A stretch of 64,000 nucleotides of DNA from Pardosa pseudoannulata (lineage: Eukaryota > Arthropoda > Arachnida > Araneae > Lycosidae): NCBI GenBank assembly GCA_032207245.1, contig CM063500.1:68845037-68909036 (forward strand), in the 5' to 3' direction. A program made the position numbers and the translations under genes. Shown here piece after piece: positions 29,301 through 44,700 of the stretch (the stretch's first letter is position 1; each line of letters opens with the position of its first letter). Under the pieces are notes generated by a model. It saw only the letters and a program-made list of their open reading frames with translations, searched no databases and was not told where the DNA came from.

Positions 29301-32300
29301 AATTTATTGAAAACCACTTAGATGATATGAATCCTAAAGTAGTAAGTATATTAATGATTAACTTGATGCACCTATGGCTCATGCCTTTACTTAGCAAGAT
29401 TAACATTACAAAATTAATTTTTTAGAAGTTTATTTTGATCATTTCCATCTGGAACTTAAACTATATTTGATACTTTTACTTGCATTATAAATGTAATAAA
29501 AATATTTGGCAATTAAAAATATCTGTGCTATTTTTATCCTATGTGTATATATGTGTGCATGTTACTTTTTGCGAAAACCTGTAATTTTTTCTCTGTTTTA
29601 ATGTATTATAAATTAAATTCCTTCTTTGTGACTGACGCTACAGGAACAGAAAACATTGTTCAGATATCATTTTGAATTTATAACTTTTCCTCGCGTTTTT
29701 TTAAATAAAATTTCTGCTAATTAAGTCTTAGGCAATGCATTAGGAGAAGTAGATAGTGTAACCTCATATAATTATCTGGAGAATTATACTAGACATTTTG
29801 ATAATTCTGGCCATTCCTAAAAATAAATGTTTATAAAAGCTTAATAAAAAAAGGAACTTTTTTTTTCCTAAAATAAGTTGGTTGCATGCTTTATTTTTGT
29901 TTTTCAGCATTTTCAAACCTTAATAAAATATACATATTTTAGGGTATTTCATGGCATACTGTACGATATATGCTTGGAGAAGTACAGTATGGAGGACGTG
30001 TTACTGACGATTATGACAAAAGACTTCTTAATACATTTGCTGTGGTAAGAATCAATCTTTGAATAGTTTTATAAATTTAAATGACAAACAAAATATCAAT
30101 TTTACTTATTAAGAATTCAATTTTAAATTTAAAAAATAATTTAACTTTACTTTTTGATTTACTTTTTTACTAAGAAGACATTTGATTCAAACTCTATTGA
30201 ATATATATTTTCATTTATATATTTATTCTAGAAAAGATGAAAGCATAAATTGGTTGTATTTATTTTCAGTGATATTTAAAGTGATTTATGGACCAAATGT
30301 GACAAAACAGATAGGTCACTATTTTTGATAATATATTCAAGTCAGTTGGATTAAATCCCATAACTATTATACACTGTCTACCAATAAGTATTTGGATGCC
30401 TGTGATAGAAAAGAAAAACTAACTTTATTCAAAATCAGTAGATGGTAGAGCCTCCATGAGAGCCACTTACAGCTTGAATCCTCCGGATCATACTTTCCAC
30501 AAGTCTTTGTATTACAGCTAGTGGTATTTTCTTCCACTCGGCTTGGTGTAGACATACAAGTTCCTTCACCGATTTTGGACAGGTAATGCATCCCTTAATT
30601 CGGCGATCCAACTCGTCCCAGAGGTTCTTGATAGGGTTCAGGTCTGGGCTCTGGGCAGACCAGTCCATTCGATGAACTCCATTGGCACCATACCAAGCCT
30701 TGGTTAACTTCGAAACATGACAGCTGGCATTGTTGTCCTGAAAGTAACATTGGTCCAACCCGTAAAACTGCCACAACATAGGAAGCACATTGTCATCCAA
30801 AATAGTGCAGTAGGCATAGACGTTGAGCTTACCATGAATGGGGACCAAGGGTCCCAGTCCATACCAGGAGAAACACTCCCAGATCATAATTACACCTTGA
30901 TTGTTGAACTTGACTGTTGGCACAATGTATTCTGGCAGGAGACATTCTCCAGGTAAACCCTGACCCTGCTATCTGAACGGTAAAGGGTGAACCTTGATTC
31001 GTTGCTTCAAAGAACCCTTTTCCACTGATCTACAGTTCAATGTTGATGCACTTTGCACCACATTAACCAAATAGCGCAGTTGGACTTTGTGATGAAAGGC
31101 TTATGGGCAGCAGCACGACCATGAAAACCAAGCAGATGTGCTTTCCTACGGATGGTATTCATTGAAACAATACTCCAGGATGCCTGTTGAAACTGCTCAT
31201 GGATGATGGCCATTGGTTGGGTGTGGTTCTTCCGAATTTCTCTGGACAGCACTCGTCGGTCTGTATCTCCCAGTTTCATTGGTCTGCCGACTCGGGGCAC
31301 ATTGTGATAATCCCCTTTCACCTTCCACTTCTTAATCACATAGGCCACTGCTGATTTTGAGTATTTCAGATTGCTAGATATGTCCCTTAAGGATCGGCTG
31401 CATTTGTGATACCCGATAATTATACCTTTTTTGAAATCAGAGAGCTCCGAACTGTGCAGCATCTTGCATGCAACTAATGCCAATGCTGTTTCCTACATGA
31501 TGTATACCGGCAGAGGCTGTGACATACCTCAGGACTGCAGATATTGTCATTTGCATAGGTGTCCAAATACTTATTGGTAGACAGTGTATTTATTTGTAGT
31601 CATTGAGAATGTAGCAAATCCTGTAGTTCTTGGCAGCTTTAGGTTCCAGTATAAAACTAGGCCTGTTGTTATATAAAGTTGAGTATGATGTTTATAACAA
31701 ACTAAAAATAAGACATTCACCACTCATAGATCATCTATAGTCAGGTTTACTGAAGTATATTATAAGATGAAATATCTAGTTTTATTTTTCTATATAAAAT
31801 GTACTTTAGCATATAGTAAATGGTTTTCTTTTTTTGAACCTTTGTTAAATTTAGTTTTTATGGTTTAGGTAATTAGTTTATAAGAAAAGGTGAAGATATT
31901 GAGGACATTTAAACTTAAAAGTATATCAAAGAACTATAATAGAAAGTATAAGATGATTAGAGGTAAAAAATTTGGCATTTAGTCTGAAACAAGAAAATAA
32001 ATTTTAAATTGAATTTAAATTCTCAAACTGTTCTAAAGAAGCTTTGATTTGTATAATAATACCGGCAAAATATAATTTTACAGGTTTGGTTTGGAGAGCA
32101 TATGTTTTTGGACACTTTTGCTTTTTATGAAGGCTATGAAATCCCTAAATGTGCTTCAGTAGAGCAGTACATGGACTACATCAACAATTTACCTGACACT
32201 GATACACCTCAGGTGTTTGGACTTCATCCTAATGCTGATATCACGTATGTATAATGTTTTTTTTTTAACTGTTACTGTTTTAAGTTTTTATGAAAAACAT

Positions 32301-33135
32301 ACTCAAAATTAATATATTGCTGAACATGATACAAGCCATGTTGTTAGATAATAATGCTACAAAATTGAGAAAAGAATATTTTGCCATATTCTTAGTGGCT
32401 GTATGCAAATACTGAAGTCATAAGTTTCACTTCACATTTATTCTGAACTATAAGCCTTGATTACTGTTTAATTTGTAATGTTATCTGTATGTCATTTTTA
32501 TAAGTAAATTTGAATAATTATTAATTAAGTGGCTGTTAATATTCTAATTTATACATATTATTAATAAATAATGTATAAAACATAAAAATAATAAAGAAAT
32601 TTAAAATTAAATAAATATTTATTTGAACCATAAAGGTACAAAAAACAAAATTGCATTATGTTACTTAAAAGAAATAAAGCACATAAAATCATATTATACT
32701 GGCTGTTTTTATTAAAAGCATATTTTCTTATACATTTGTGGTATAGCCACATTCCATCTAAAAGGGAATGCCAGGAATTGCATATTTTCTTATACATTTG
32801 TGGTATAGCCACATTCCATCTAAAAGGGAATGCCAGGAATTGCCGGCTTCCTGATCCCTTATTTTATGGAAAGGGGCTTGTCCATGTCCAATTCACCTTG
32901 CATTTTCCCACGCTGACCATCCGTAGGTTGATATTTTGCTCTCCCTGCCTTTCACCATTTGTCCAGCTTGAGCATTGCTTGGTGCCATAAAATTCCTAGG
33001 CTGTTCTTCTTACTAACGCTACATTTTGGCAATTGTCTTGGGTTCTCGCTGGCGGGATATTTCCATTGACCTCTCCATGCAGGGTGTCGAGTGGGCATCA
33101 TTTTGACCAAAATTGGGGGAATGTCACCCATCTTT

Positions 33136-33170
<35 letters not shown>

Positions 33171-36134
33171 TCATGTCAAGGGACGTGTATATTTTGACAA
33201 AGTCAGCAAGTAACAGAAAATAATAAAAGGTTCTTTAAGCTAAGGAATGGGACTCTTTTCTATTTTTCAATTTTCATTTATCACTGTTCTAAAATTGTCA
33301 TAAAAGCTACCATATGAATACACTGAATTCTGTCTGCCACTGTATTGTTCCACTAAAGAACTGGAGAAAGTTTATTGCAGCATAACGGAGAAATGCCATT
33401 ATTGTTTTTCATCCTCCACGAGTAACAAGATTGTTATATTCAACAACATTATAATCTGGCACAGGCTAAGGCACTCAAACTTTCTCCTGTTAGACCAGCT
33501 AGATGAAATGACTCTCCCATGATTTATTTTCATTCATTTATATTTTTTTAATACAGTTAAGCCATCTAGTAAGGGATCTTTCTCTTTTTCAGACACATTC
33601 AATTTTCATTTTTATAGTTGAATCTGCATTATTAAGACTAAATATGCCGAAGTCATCCATTATAGAAGTATTTAATTTTATGAATAATGTAAAGTTGTTT
33701 ATATTTCTTATATATCTCATATAGGGCATACAAGTTTGAAACTGGCTAGCTCAATTTGGGGTTCATAATAATACGTAATTTATGCAAAAATTTAACAGCT
33801 ATAATTTATTAATGAAAGAGCTGGCATAATTTGAAACAAATCTTATTGAACAATTTAGTTCACCCATAACTGTACAAAAACAACCTATACAAAAAATTTC
33901 TAACTGTATTTTATCATAACAACTAAACTGTTGGCAAAGATAACTGCTTAGCAATTATCTTTACCAAAAGTTCAGTTGTTTTGGTAAAAAAGCTAGGCTT
34001 CCTATATCATCTGACAAATAGGTCAAAGGGTGTGAATTTATATCTCTTTCACATTCACATAAAACTGTTGGTAGTGTTATATAGGTGGGAACATCATTGC
34101 CTAATGTTTTTCTTAGGAGCTGTTTGGCAACTAAAACAAATCTTTCTCATCCCCCACCCACATTGAGGTACCAGAAAGAATTCATTTCCATGTGATTTTC
34201 AGAGTTACTCTTTTTTATTCTATTTCAGACAAAGTATTATAGAGTCCCCTATAGTTAGTACTATTGTCTGTATAGACTAGTCTAGGTCTTCCTCTCCTAG
34301 CAACAAGATATCTCAGTGCAGACAGAAAAAAATCAATTAATAGAGATGTTACTTAATATAGAGAAATCCCTCTATAAAGATCAAACATAAGCAGTAAATA
34401 CATGTTTAAATTAGCAATGTTAAAAAAATTTACCATAATTCTCTCAATTAACTAATCAAAATACATATTCTCAGTTCAAAGTGCAAAAGACTTTCACTTG
34501 TGATTTTCATATTTGGTTAGTAAATGTACCCATGAGTTTGGCTAACAATGTTTACATTTAATCCAAAACTCTGTTTATGAGTTACTCACATTATAAGAGA
34601 TTCAAGTAAGAATTCAATCTGTCAAAATAGCTTTTTTGTTATTATAGCTATCAAACCAATACATCAAAAGAAGTGTTAGAGACCATTTTAAGCATTCAGC
34701 CAAAAGACACTGGAGGAGCAGCCGGAGAAACTCGAGAATCTGTGGTTTACAGGATGGCTAAAGATATGATGTCAAAATTGCCAAAGAATTATTCACCTCA
34801 TGAAGTAAATTGAAATTTCATTTTCGTAATAGTAAATGAAAGCATTAAACTTATTACATCTATTAGTCCTTAAAAAGGATTTCAAATTGCTGTAAATTCT
34901 TATCTGTACTGAGAAATTAGTCTAACCAATAAAATACTTCAATTAAGAGCTAATTGATCGAATACATATAAATTTATATATATATATATCTATACATATA
35001 TATATAAAGATTTGTATACATGCTCATATATATATGTAAGGAAAAGTAAGCTAGTTCGGAGAATTAATGTAGATATTTTGTATAAACCCTGAAGACAGCC
35101 CTCATTAAGACCTAAGAAAATTTTCAGGGGTTTTCAAATCTTAAGCCACGGGCAACCCCTTTCCCCATCCCTTTTGTAAGGAATTTGGACCCCACAACCA
35201 GTGTTTCACATTTGTGTGCCCTTCTTGATATCTGCAAAATCCTCCCCATTGACCCCTTCCACCTGTTGTTCCATGGTGAAATAGGAGCTGGCCAGCTAAG
35301 GAGGGGGGGGGGCTGATAAGGTTTTTCGGATGTGTTGCTTGTTTGTTTTTGCAGGGCATCTGAAAAGGGGGATGTGCTTTTTTCAGAAGGGCTCAAGCTT
35401 TCAGAAGATGACCTGCCGAAGAAGGGAGAGAAGATCTGCAAGAGAGTCAATTCAGCTTGGACAGTTGAAATAGAGCCAGCGAGCTGGAGATATCTCTCCG
35501 TTTGGTAGAGAGAGAATTGTAGCCTAGATGTGACACACTCAGCCATCAGATCTGGTTAAGTCAGGCTGAGAATCAGAACTATGTTTATTTTGTTTTACTT
35601 TAATTTTCGCCAATTTTTTGTAAATAAATTTGTGTTGTCCATCTAAGCTTTGGAGGAATTATTTGGTTATGCATCCTAGCGACGGTCTACGAATATCCTC
35701 CACCAGTAAAGTAAGTGGGCAGGTCACACACTAGCATTAGGGCACCAGAAAGTGTGTGTGTTACATATGTGACCCCCGTAGTTGGGTGTGCTTACTCCTT
35801 TTTAACCCCTAACCTAAATTGATCACTGGGACTACAGTTCACTCCCTCAGGGAAGAGATCTAACCAGTTAGAACTTTATGCTGCTCTAGTGACCAATTTA
35901 TAAAATTCTTGAACAAAAAGGAGGTACATACTATTGGAAACAGATTTTCACAGAGATGTTGACTCAGGTGTTACTTAGCCTTTTACTTAGAACTTCATGT
36001 TAGCTGTTCTCTCAGTTTGTCCCAAAGATAATGAAGTGAGAACCCATCCACCAAAGTTCTGCTAATAAAAGTGTTTCACTAAAACAGTGTCATTTTTATG
36101 CCATGACTGCAACCACTCACCATGAAGTCTGTCT

Positions 36135-36184
<50 letters not shown>

Positions 36185-38217
36185 GTTTATATTAGGTCAT
36201 CTAAAAAGTTTTCTGTAATAATAAACATAAATGTGAAGGTTAAAAAAATCAGATAAGCACCATTTTTTAAAAATCTAACAAATGAAAAATTCCTTTTTAT
36301 TAAAAATATCATTTTGCTTATTCTTAAAAAAAGTTATTAAAGGGCTGTTTGGCAGTGATCAAAGTAGTTACTTTAGGCTAATCAGAAAATTTTGAAGATG
36401 GAGAGGATTGGAGGGTATAACAATAACAATTACTCTAACATCACAGCCTGTAAAAAATGTTTTGTAAGAATTCTGCCAGAGTCAAGGAAAAGTAACAAAA
36501 TACTTTATTTCATGCGAATGATTACAGTCAAGCTAACTACTGCTTTCTTGAGTAGCAGTGTCGTTTATATTTTACATTTGGGCAGCATCACTTCATTTCA
36601 GTTGAAATCTTTTCATTCTCAACACACCCAGTATTTCAAGGTTTACAATTTCTAAAACTGGAAGGGACTGTCTAGTGAATATAGGAAAGTGATGCTTAAC
36701 ATTTCAGCCATACTTGTCCTTGTTTGAAACTCATTGAATTATGGGACTGAGCATTATCTTAATGGAAAATAATGCCTAAATGATTGGTCAGTTCTGTGTA
36801 CTGTGCTTCAATTTCTGCTTTTAAAACTAACATTTTGAAATAACATTATTTCAAATTTATTGTTTGATTTGGTGGTAAAATTCATGTTGTGCAATTCCTT
36901 TATATACTTAGGCGTTTATTCTTTTGGTACAAGGTATTTATTCTTGGATATTTAGCTCCTTGATATGTTACTAAAGCTGATTTATTTGACTACACTATTA
37001 TATTTTCATGTAATCTTATTGAGTAGTATCTACTTGTTATGTTCATTAAAAAGCTGTTTCAAAAATCTCCTTTATTTCATTTTGGTAAAGAATCACATGA
37101 CAAAATTCTAGTGAAATTATGCTGTCTTAACATATGGGATATGTCTGTGTTATTAAAGCTTACATACTCAATATATTTAAATGGTTATGTGACATACTTT
37201 TCTGAATATTTAGTTTGAGTACTCCTGGACTGGATTTTGACTATTCTAGGTTATTGGAAACTTAACTAGATTTTCAGAGGTAAATGCTTTTAATAGACCT
37301 TTGTCAACAGAGGCTGGTTTTACAAAATAGGCATTACATCTGAATATTCATGATTAATTTTCACAAATCACTTATGAACTGTGTCACCACAAACCACATT
37401 TTGTTATATACAGCAAAGATTTATAAGTACTATCTTTCTCTTCTTTTTCTTTCTTAAAGTAAAATAGCATAAAATGACAAAAAAGAACATTTGGGTTACC
37501 CATACTTAAAATTTCATTTAATAAAATATGATGTCCCTACACATTCCAGAACTATGCAATTTAAACTTAAATGGCCATATTTATACATTCTTCATCCAAG
37601 ATCACTTCTTATCAGTGATAATTAAATAATTAAAAAACTATTGATTTGAAAAATGCAGAACTTTGAAGATGACCATACACATACACACATATATATATAT
37701 GTAATCCAATAATTGTAAAACTGTTAGACACATGATAGTCACCCTATTATTTTTACTTGCCGGGGTACTGGGCAAGGAGAAAGCCTAAACAGCTAAAAGT
37801 AATAACGATGCAGTCTGGCCACATTGAAGAGAACGGCACAATTCTAATTAAAACTTTATTTCAGAGCTGCTAAAACGTTCATCTTTACTAGTGAATGACA
37901 GACAAGAGAAAGACAAAAATTTCTCTGCTTGAACAGAAGTGCACCCAATAGCGAAGACAGAAAGAATTTTTCCACTTTCTCAGCAAATTTAAGTGTAAGA
38001 GCAGGAAAAACACGGAGCCATTTGCCGGCGACAGCTGGGGAACTTGTTGAATAGACAGAAAATTTACATCTGTAGGATAGAAAACTTTGGGAAATGTATC
38101 GAAAGAAATTTAAGTTGTGAAAGCTCCTTTAAGACATTTAGAGGCTGGGAAAAAAATTTTAACGAATTAGAATGGGAGAGAGGAGGTTTTTAAAGAAATA
38201 TTAAAGTTAAATAATTT

Positions 38218-38296
<79 letters not shown>

Positions 38297-41200
38297 TGTA
38301 TAGTGTGTGTAATAAGAAAAAAATTTAATTAAATAAAGTATATTAGAAAAAAATTATTAACTTTGAAAACATTAGTTTTATTTAAGTGTTTATAAACCTC
38401 AGTTTATTGTAGTTTTCTTGTATAAAAGCTTCATTATTTACTTTGACAAATGGCTTCAAAATATGCTAATTGAAAAAACTGGTTGTAGAGGTACAATATA
38501 TACATTCATCTTTTCAAATTGTTTTACATCAAGTATTAAGGATAATTTATAATACAACACAATTTTTTTGAATAATCTATGTTCAAGTTGTTATTCATAT
38601 CAGAAACTTCTTGGCATAACAGTTGCACTTGGGACCATGGCCTACGGTGTCACTCTCCATTTTTCAGACCAAGGTTCTGGAGTGTCCTGGTTAGGTGGTC
38701 AACCTTATGTAGAGCCCCCATTGTTAAGTATTCAAATATGTTTAGTTCTCAGTTTTTTTACCCACTGTAAAAGCTGAATCAACCTTGTCCAGCCTGAAAA
38801 GAAAACCTTGGACTTGTGCCTTGGGTGTATGAAGTGCTACCTTAATGCCAGCTGGCATTAAGGTAGCACTTTTACAAAGTATCCCCCCACTATATATATG
38901 TGTGTTTGCGCTGTGCTAATTAATCCAGAATACAGCAAGCATTTGCATTTACTATTTACTTATAAACTATGCTGATTGAAATTTTATACTATGTGCTTTT
39001 GTAACTTGTGATTTTTACTTCTCTTTATAATGCTATAATTTCTGACTTCTTCTTTCTTATAACGTAGGTAAAAGAAAGAATCAAAGCCATGGGGGATCCT
39101 GCAGCTCCTATGAACATTTTTCTTAAACAAGAAATTGATCGAATGCAAAGAGTTATTACTAATGTAAGATCAACTCTCACAGATCTTGAACTTGCCATAG
39201 ATGGCACCATTGTTATGAATGAGGTAAGTTTTCACAAAAGAGTACTGTTTAATTAAAGCATATTAAAATATATGTTGCCATCTAGTTTGATTATTTAAAT
39301 ATTCCTAATTGTAATAAATACAATAGCTATTGCACAACTGATATTAAAACAGATGATGGCTGAACAATTTTGTGATATGAAATTTTATGGGTTTGAATCA
39401 CATTACTAGTATGGATATTTTTAGTAATTCAAAATGAGATTTAAACAGTAGATCCTTGCTTAATTAGCCCCAAACCAGTGACCTTAGCAGTTTATATCAA
39501 TTAACATATTATTAAAAATTCTTATACAGTTTATATTGATTTTATGGTCAGCTCAGCAGTCCAGAAAAATCAGACCATATAAGCAGGGGGACCATATATG
39601 TGGAACAATACAACCCTATTGAATTGTGGCAAGATTATATTCACCTATTAGAATGTAGTACTCATAAACAAATAATTCTACTTTTAAGAACATTTTAAAA
39701 ATTAATTCGAAAAGTAAAAATTACAATAAAAATATGCAATATTTTTTTGTTGAGAAATTTGTTAGCTTACTAATCAAAGTACAGCACATGTAAATACGTT
39801 CATTCATGTTCAATGTATTAAAAAATAATCAGATATACAAGTTTGCTTCCTTTTGTTGGTTGTTTACACAACTGTTTTCTAAGTCCCTAATAGCTTTTAA
39901 ATGCTCATCTGCTGCTTTGGAATTAGTAAAATAACACCTGAAGTCATGTATGAAAGAGATAACTTCAACCAATAAACAGACAGATGTACACTTGTTATCA
40001 GGGGGAAAGAGAACTGAGAAAGGTGGAAAACTCCGACGATGAGTGTATACAAATATAAAAAGGGGAGAGGAAGGAATCTAAAGGCTTGAATTCAGGTCCT
40101 CTCCAATTTCCCACTGACTTCTAAAAGAAAAAAAAAAAAAAAACAGAAATTTGTTGAAAACATGAAATCGACCATATAGAATAGAATAGAATAGAATTAG
40201 GGTGGGGTGGCCCATAAGGGCACCAGCACTGCGACCTAAGGCCTATTGTACTGAAAAGCCTCCCCTCAGCACAAAGTTAAGAAATCTTAACCATTAGGTC
40301 TCAGAGAGACCAATGGCTGAAATAAATCTCAGCAGCAATTTAACCAGGAAGTTGATCAGTGCCCAAGGCTCGATGAAGTGATATCCAAGAAATTCAAATC
40401 TCTTGGTGCAGTAGTAGTCACATTCACACAAAATGTGTGATGAACTCTCCTTCGCCATATGGCACCCCCTACATACCGGGCTATCTGTGATGCCAATATT
40501 GTTGAGGTGAAGTAGCAATAGCTCGTTAGCCCTCATCCAGGAATAACCCTGGTTAAGCTCCTTGGCCTGTCTTTGATTATCAGAATCAAACCAGGCCCTA
40601 TAAGTCTCCCCCATTAGAAGGTCCTTAACAGTTCTCACTACATTATGAGGAAATCCAAGTACTGGTCCGGCCCAGTGAAGGGCAACTCAGAGCCATACTT
40701 AGCGAGATTATCGGCAACCTTGTTGCCAAAAAACTGACCATATAACTGGTAACAAGAAAAAGAAAATGACTGTATAAGCGGTGCACTTTAACTCATGTTC
40801 CCTATTAAGTTAGATGGAACTTTAGAAAACTGACCATATAAGCGGGGTGACCATATAGCCGGTACTGACTGTATATCATTTTTTATTGAGTTGAGTTACA
40901 GCCATTCAATGATTACACAACTTCATTGTCTTTGAATGATTTTGTCTGGTCAATATTCCCAAATTTACTGGCATTGTGATTGTCAAGAAGATAAAAGAAT
41001 ACGTCAAGAAGAAGAAAGTGCCAAAAGGCAAAATGTCCACCGTATTATTATTTTACAGAAACACCCTAAGAATATTATTAGAAAATAAGTGAAGTAACAA
41101 GAAAAATTATTATAATGAGTTTTATTTTGATTTAATCTAGTTTTTCTGTACATTGTAGATTCTAAGAGATGCACTGGACAGTATTTATGATGCACGTATA

Positions 41201-41732
41201 CCAAATACTTGGCAAAAAGTATCTTGGGATTCAAGTTCTTTGGGATTTTGGTTCACTGAATTACTTGAAAGAAACAATCAGTTTTCCAGCTGGATTTTTA
41301 AAGGAAGACCAAGTGCATTTTGGATGACAGGGTTTTTTAACCCTCAAGGTAATTTATATACTATTTGTATAATTCAGTAATATAGATTTAGATACTATTC
41401 CAAAATATTAAAATACTTTTGTGTTATTAAAAAATCCATGTAATTCATTTCTTGAATTTGATCTAATTTTTAAAAAAGCATGAGCATTAATAGATGTTGA
41501 GAATATAGATGTTAGGATGTTAATAAAATCTCTTTTAATTTCTTAATATCATGATTTTAAAAGAATAAATAAATATAACTTTATATTGTTTGGTATAACT
41601 TTTGTTTTTATGGAAAATTTAGTATCTATTTTTAATGTAGTTTTTTAAATTTGCTATGCTTTACTATTTTGCTGTACTCTATTCCTGCTTAAGATTTTCA
41701 AAATTATTTGATCATATTAAATATTCACATTC

Positions 41733-41774
<42 letters not shown>

Positions 41775-44700
41775 TGTGATGACCTGAAGTAGGAATAGGC
41801 GAAGCCGTCAATGATACAGGCTGGACAGCTATTTACTCTGGATTAAATACTTTATTCGAGTGAATAATTTATGTACAACTATGTACAGGTTTCAGTAGAT
41901 TCTAAATCTTCTGAGATCTCATGCTGAGATAACGTAACACAATTACAATGTGTGGGTACAGTGAAGCTAGTAATTCTCGAACACTGGAACAGTTCGCTAA
42001 TTATTGCCAGTACGAAATGCTGACACTATAACCTCTGGGCTGATGACCAGTCCAGTCGACTTCCACACTAAGGTTCAAATGCTTAGAGTGCGTATCCCAC
42101 TGGAGTTCGTTGAGGAAACTCAGGATGCAAGATGATCCAAAATGAGAGTACGGGTCACTCTCAGCGACATACATCTATGCACTAAGTAGAAAAAAATATT
42201 AAGATGATGGGAATGAGTCCCAAAGTCGAAAGTCGACTTCTTAGCAAATCAGAGATGCTGGCGGTCTCTAACACAAGCTAGCTCTGGAAATCGGAGAGAC
42301 AAGTGGATTCCTCTTGATCTCCACAAAATACCTCCTAAGCAACTCTCAAGAACCCCCCCCCCCTTCTTGTCTCAGCTAATCTCTTTAAGGGGTCCCAGTT
42401 CTCTTCTCATGATTTTTCTGGTACCTTCCAGACCCAGGGTGATGCAATCTTGTGGTCAACTCCCTGCCTGGATCAGCTGATCCGTTTCCAGATGTGGCCA
42501 AAAGGTTGTCTTTAAGTCACCCAACCAAAACAACTTAAATTCCTTTTTGTGGTACTGGTAACTGGAAACAGATGTGCACTATTGCATCACTCGATTAATA
42601 ATTATTACCCGGGTCTTTTCACTCAAGTAGCCCTTACAAAGGCTCAGACGTGCTGGCTCCAGCATACCAACAGTTTTCAATTACGTCCATTTAAGCGTAA
42701 GTCGTGGGTTTGTTGACAGGACCTAGTACACAAACATGTATTGTTAGGACCACACGCTTCTACCTGCCGATAACTGTAGTTGTCTGCTGCGAAAGGTCAC
42801 CTTCCATTCTTCTTTCACTAGGGTCATGTAACGGATCGTTACAATATGTGTGTACGTTTACATTTTTGGAACAATCTATATTGATTAATTTTGTTATGCA
42901 AATGCCTATTTTAACAAATTGTTAAATGAACTAAATTAACTTTTCAATACATTGCTTACACTGGTTTTCATGTCATTTAAATTTATTGCCATTTAATACT
43001 CACGAACTATCTTATTTCTACACACTTTTGTAGAAAGAAGTATCTGTACAAATTTATTTAGTCTTTTTCTGTTTCATACCCCTTAATTCACACTTGTAAT
43101 TATGATTTTACATGTATTTACACATAAACTTTTTTGGTTTTATTACTTGTTTTCAACAATCTACACATTTTACATTCTTGAAATAAAAAAAAAAAATCTA
43201 TTAAAAACTTTTAAACCAACATATCTCACATTCAGGCTTTTAAGGTTTCTTTATATTTAGACATTTTTGATGCAGCATGAACATAATTTATATTTAACAC
43301 ATTTCCTCCTCAATTCAAGGTCATGATTTTAACATTTCTTTTCTAAAAATTATCCCATTTTGTGTATAGTAAAATTTAAGATAATTTGATATCTAGCAAT
43401 TGAATTTCAGCTAACTATATCAAATTTTAGTAGTTATGATTCATTTGTTTGTATTACATGTTTGACATATTAATAATAGTTAATTAGTTTCTATTATACA
43501 TAAAACATTTCAGAAGTTATGAATCATTATCTTATACTTACATTTATGGGACCCATTAATAATAGTTAACTACTTCAGATTATTACAGATGGAGATTCAT
43601 TTTATTATATCCATTATTTCAGAATTTTACTTATTGTTATTTTACATCAAAAACTTTCTAATACATAGTTTTTTTTTACTGTGTTTTTACATTTACTTAA
43701 TATATCCAAGTCAATATTTGTTGAAGCAAATTTTATTTCTATACATTTAATATATATTTAGGTTTCTTAACTGCCATGAGACAAGAAGTAAGCAGGGCCC
43801 ACAAAGGATGGGCTCTTGATACAGTAACCTTACATAATGATGTGACTCAGTTCACAAGTGAATCTGTTAAAGATCCCCCAAAGGTTTGTAATAAAACCAA
43901 ATTGCTTTAATTTTTTTCATTTAAAAACTGTTTAATAAAAAGCAAAATTGTTTACAAAATTTTAAGCTTAAATTAAGAAAGTATAGATATTATACCCGAT
44001 GTTCCTTGGGAAAGAAGAAAGTTTTAGACTTTTGTATTACATTTAATGCAAGGAAAGTTAAACTTCCATTAGTAACTGAAATATCTACAAACCCCCTAAC
44101 CTCCATGCTTCCTTTAATTAAAATCTGCATGACTGTTAGCTATTAGGAAAGGGCAGCTGACTTTATACTTTAAACCTTTTCAGTATGCGAAAGATTATTT
44201 GTCAAATAAGTTTTCTAGCTTGTGACTATAAAAAGTACTAATAAGCTAAAAGTATTTTCATTAATTTTTAAGGATATCAAGGAAAGGAATTTTGAATTAC
44301 TACAATAATACACTGAAAACATATATGTATTTGAGGATTTTCTTTATTATTAATACTGCACTGTTGGTTAGAAAATGTAAAAGAATGTTATGAACATTAA
44401 CAAATATGTATTCTTAGTATATATATTCTTTGACAAGTGCTTATCACCTATACTGGTGGTTCTTAGAACCGGTTTTGGGCAAGTTTAACTCCAAACTTAT
44501 AAAACCAGAAAGTTCAGAGAGTATGGCAAAAACTGAAAGGAAATCAAGTGATGGCAGATTGTGTTGATGGAGAAACTGATCACATTCCAATTTAAAAATT
44601 AAGGACTTTTGATAAAAATTTAGTAGTGTTAAGGGCCTTAAAAATGAAAGTTAAAATTAAGGAGTTCTTAAGGACTTTTAAGGACTGTGGGAATCCTGTA

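Noticed and set aside
35124..35546. A 140-codon minus-strand frame
   Set aside because: It falls in the GC-rich repeat insert, is low in complexity and overlaps an LTR-like regulatory layout. No recognisable domain.
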